The position numbers and the translations under genes were made by a program. Below the pieces are notes generated by a model that saw only the letters and a list, made by a program, of their open reading frames with translations, ran no database searches and had not been told where the DNA came from. From assembly GCA_039105265.1 (NCBI GenBank), contig JAPFFF010000104.1, positions 1-62,726 on the forward strand: DNA of 62,726 bases. The letters are read 5' to 3'. Source of the stretch: Tritrichomonas musculus (Eukaryota > Parabasalia > Tritrichomonadida > Tritrichomonadidae). How positions within the stretch are numbered: the first letter of the stretch is position 1; every line of letters starts with the position of its first letter. Positions 60,201 to 62,726 of this stretch are shown piece by piece.

Positions 60201-62726
60201 GAATCATCAGATGCAACGACAACTGCAGTTGAATCATCAGATGCAACGAGAACTGCAGTTGAATCATCAGATGCAACGAGAACTGCAGTTGAATCATCAG
60301 ATTCAACGAGAACTGCAGTTGAATCATCAGATGCAACGAGAACTGCAGTTGAATCATCAGATGAAATAAGAACTGCAGTTGAATCATCAGATTCAACGAG
60401 AACTGCAGTTGAACCATCAGATTCAACGAGAACTGCAGTTGAATCATCAGATGCAACGACAACTGCAGTTGAATCATCAGATGCAACGAGAACTGCAGTT
60501 GAATCATCAGATGCAACGAGAACTGCAGTTGAATCATCAGATTCAACGAGAACTGCAGTTGAATCATCAGATGCAACGACAACTGCAGTTGAATCATCAG
60601 ATGCAACGAGAACTGCAGTTGAATCATCAGATGCAACGAGAACTGCAGTTGAATCATCAGATTCAACGAGAACTGCAGTTGAATCATCAGATGCAACGAG
60701 AACTGCAGTTGAATCATCAGATGCAACGAGAACTGCAGTTGAATCATCAGATGCAACGAGAACTGCAGTTGAATCATCAGATGCAACGAGAACTGCAGTT
60801 GAATCATCAGATGCAACGAGAACTGCAGTTGAATCATCAGATGCAACGAGAACTGCAGTTGAACCATCAGATGCAACAAGAACTGCCGTTTAATATTAAG
60901 ATGCAACAAGAACTGCAGTTGAATCATCAGATGCAACGAGAACTGCAGTTGAATCATCAGATTCAACGAGAACTGCAGTTGAATCATCAGATGCAACGAG
61001 AACTGCAGTTGAATCATCAGATGCAACGACAACTGCAGTTGAATCATCAGATGCAACGACAACTGCAGTTGAATCATCAGATGCAACGAGAACTGCAGTT
61101 GAATCATCAGATGCAACGAGAACTGCAGTTGAATCATCAGATTCAACGAGAACTGCAGTTGAATCATCAGATTCAACGAGAACTGCAGTTTAATAATAAG
61201 ATTCAACGAGAACTGCAGTTTAATAATAAGATGAAACAAGAACTGCAGTTGAATCATCAGATGCAACGACAACTGCAGTTGAATCATCAGATGCAACGAG
61301 AACTGCAGTTGAATCATCAGATGCAACGAGAACTGCAGTTGAATCATCAGATTCAACGAGAACTGCAGTTGAATCATCAGATGCAACGACAACTGCAGTT
61401 GAATCATCAGATTCAACGAGAACTGCAGTTGAATCATCAGATTCAACGAGAACTGCAGTTGAATCATCAGATGCAACGAGAACTGCAGTTGAATCATCAG
61501 ATGCAACGAGAACTGCAGTTGAATCATCAGATGCAACGACAACTGCAGTTGAATCATCAGATGCAACGAGAACTGCAGTTGAATCATCAGATGCAACGAG
61601 AACTGCAGTTGAATCATCAGATTCAACGAGAACTGCAGTTGAATCATCAGATGCAACGAGAACTGCAGTTGAATCATCAGATGCAACGAGAACTGCAGTT
61701 GAATCATCAGATGCAACGAGAACTGCAGTTGAATCATCAGATGCAACGAGAACTGCAGTTGAATCATCAGATGCAACGAGAACTGCAGTTGAATCATCAG
61801 ATGCAACGAGAACTGCAGTTGAACCATCAGATGCAACAAGAACTGCCGTTTAATATTAAGATGCAACAAGAACTGCAGTTGAATCATCAGATGCAACGAG
61901 AACTGCAGTTGAATCATCAGATTCAACGAGAACTGCAGTTGAATCATCAGATGCAACGAGAACTGCAGTTGAATCATCAGATGCAACGACAACTGCAGTT
62001 GAATCATCAGATGCAACGAGAACTGCAGTTGAATCATCAGATGCAACGAGAACTGCAGTTGAATCATCAGATTCAACGAGAACTGCAGTTGAATCATCAG
62101 ATTCAACGAGAACTGCAGTTTAATAATAAGATTCAACGAGAACTGCAGTTTAATAATAAGATGAAACAAGAACTGCAGTTGAATCATCAGATGCAACGAC
62201 AACTGCAGTTGAATCATCAGATGCAACGAGAACTGCAGTTGAATCATCAGATGCAACGAGAACTGCAGTTGAATCATCAGATTCAACGAGAACTGCAGTT
62301 GAATCATCAGATGCAACGACAACTGCAGTTGAATCATCAGATTCAACGAGAACTGCAGTTGAATCATCAGATTCAACGAGAACTGCAGTTGAATCATCAA
62401 ATGCAACGAGAACTGCCGTTTAATATTAAGATGCAACAAGAACTGCAGTTGAATCATCAGATGCAACGACAACTGCAGTTGAATCATCAGATTCAACGAG
62501 AACTGCAGTTGAATCATCAGATTCAACGAGAATTGCAGTTGAATCATCAAATGCAACGAGAACTGCCGTTTAATATTAAGATGCAACAAGAACTGCAGTT
62601 GAATCATCAGATGCAACGACAACTGCAGTTGAATCATCAGATTCAACGAGAACTGCAGTTGAATCATCAGATGCAACGAGAACTGCAGTTGAATCATCAG
62701 ATGCAACGAGAACTGCAGTTGAATCA
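45283..62726 (+). repeat. Satellite block A4, 30-bp monomer, running off the window
   Basis: About 581 monomers in unbroken register (phase 13 modulo 30) over 17.4 kb, continuing past the right edge. It repeats the pattern of A2's left half several times. Marker units GATGAAATAAGAA fall near 46080, 48090, 49110, 50580, 54510, 56490, 59340 and 60360, with spacings of 2010, 1020, 1470, 3930, 1980, 2850 and 1020 bp. A distinctive linked variant (CTGCCGTTTAATATTAAGAT followed by GCAACAAGAA) recurs in each copy. CTGTAG variant units occur near 45594, 48614 and 59864. The minus strand has no stop for over 17 kb, a by-product of a stop-free unit whose length is a multiple of three. Confidence 0.97.

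Noticed and set aside
45403-62706. A minus-strand open frame of more than 5,700 codons, and shorter ones of 2,237, 796 and several hundred codons in other A blocks
   Set aside because: They consist only of the satellite decapeptide LHLMIQLQFS and variants, have no initiator motif or unique sequence, and follow from a stop-free monomer whose length is a multiple of three. They end wherever a CTACAG variant or a register change occurs.
14303-62726. A CRISPR array
   Set aside because: There are no spacers: repeats abut directly every 30 bp, variation is by point changes, and the setting is eukaryotic with no cas genes.
14303-62726. Telomeric repeat
   Set aside because: The 30-bp unit is far longer and less G-rich than known protist telomere repeats and has unrelated B blocks inside; subtelomeric or centromeric satellite remains possible.

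Overview
The window joins two very different things: about 14 kb of a Maverick/Polinton-type virus-like element with six intronless, AT-rich genes (1-14070), and about 48 kb of a 30-bp satellite DNA (14303-62726) that runs off the right edge. I think the host is a parabasalid protist, most likely Trichomonas or a close relative. The reasons are these. Three genes have a TCAYTW initiator motif, the parabasalid Inr, 11-15 nt upstream of the ATG. Genes are compact and lack introns. One gene has a TAAA poly(A)-type signal overlapping its stop. Mavericks are known to be extremely abundant in Trichomonas vaginalis. No rRNA, tRNA or host housekeeping gene is present to confirm this.

Maverick part, left to right: a small unknown gene on the minus strand (22-447); a divergent promoter region; a K/E/Q-rich coiled-coil protein (638-2053); a protein-primed family B DNA polymerase with all exonuclease and polymerase motifs and an OTU-protease-like N-terminal region (2128-5412); a minus-strand gene that may encode a penton-like minor capsid protein (5405-6145); and two large related plus-strand proteins of 1755 and 873 aa that share two sequence modules (6162-11429, 11449-14070) and may be structural or surface proteins. 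All reading frames seen are open, so this copy looks young and whole for the part visible. The left end lies outside the window, as must any integrase, packaging ATPase, protease and major capsid genes.

Junction (14071-14302): a 232-bp island unlike either side. It holds a 26-bp sequence repeated at a 40-bp period, a pure 60-nt pyrimidine tract and a nested GC-rich hairpin. It may contain the right terminus of the Maverick.

Satellite part: about 1,416 copies of a 30-bp monomer with a PstI site (type A), in four blocks that each keep an exact 30-bp register for 5 to 17 kb. They are separated by two blocks of a related 30/31-bp monomer (type B, 19609-22389 and 42411-45282) and by one 200-bp patch where the register collapses (36721-36920). 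The two B blocks and what follows them are copies of each other at an offset of about 22.8-22.9 kb, and repeats of about 2 kb are nested inside the A blocks. Because the monomer is a multiple of three and lacks stops in four of six frames, the array contains huge open frames on both strands. I treat these as by-products of the repeat, not as genes.
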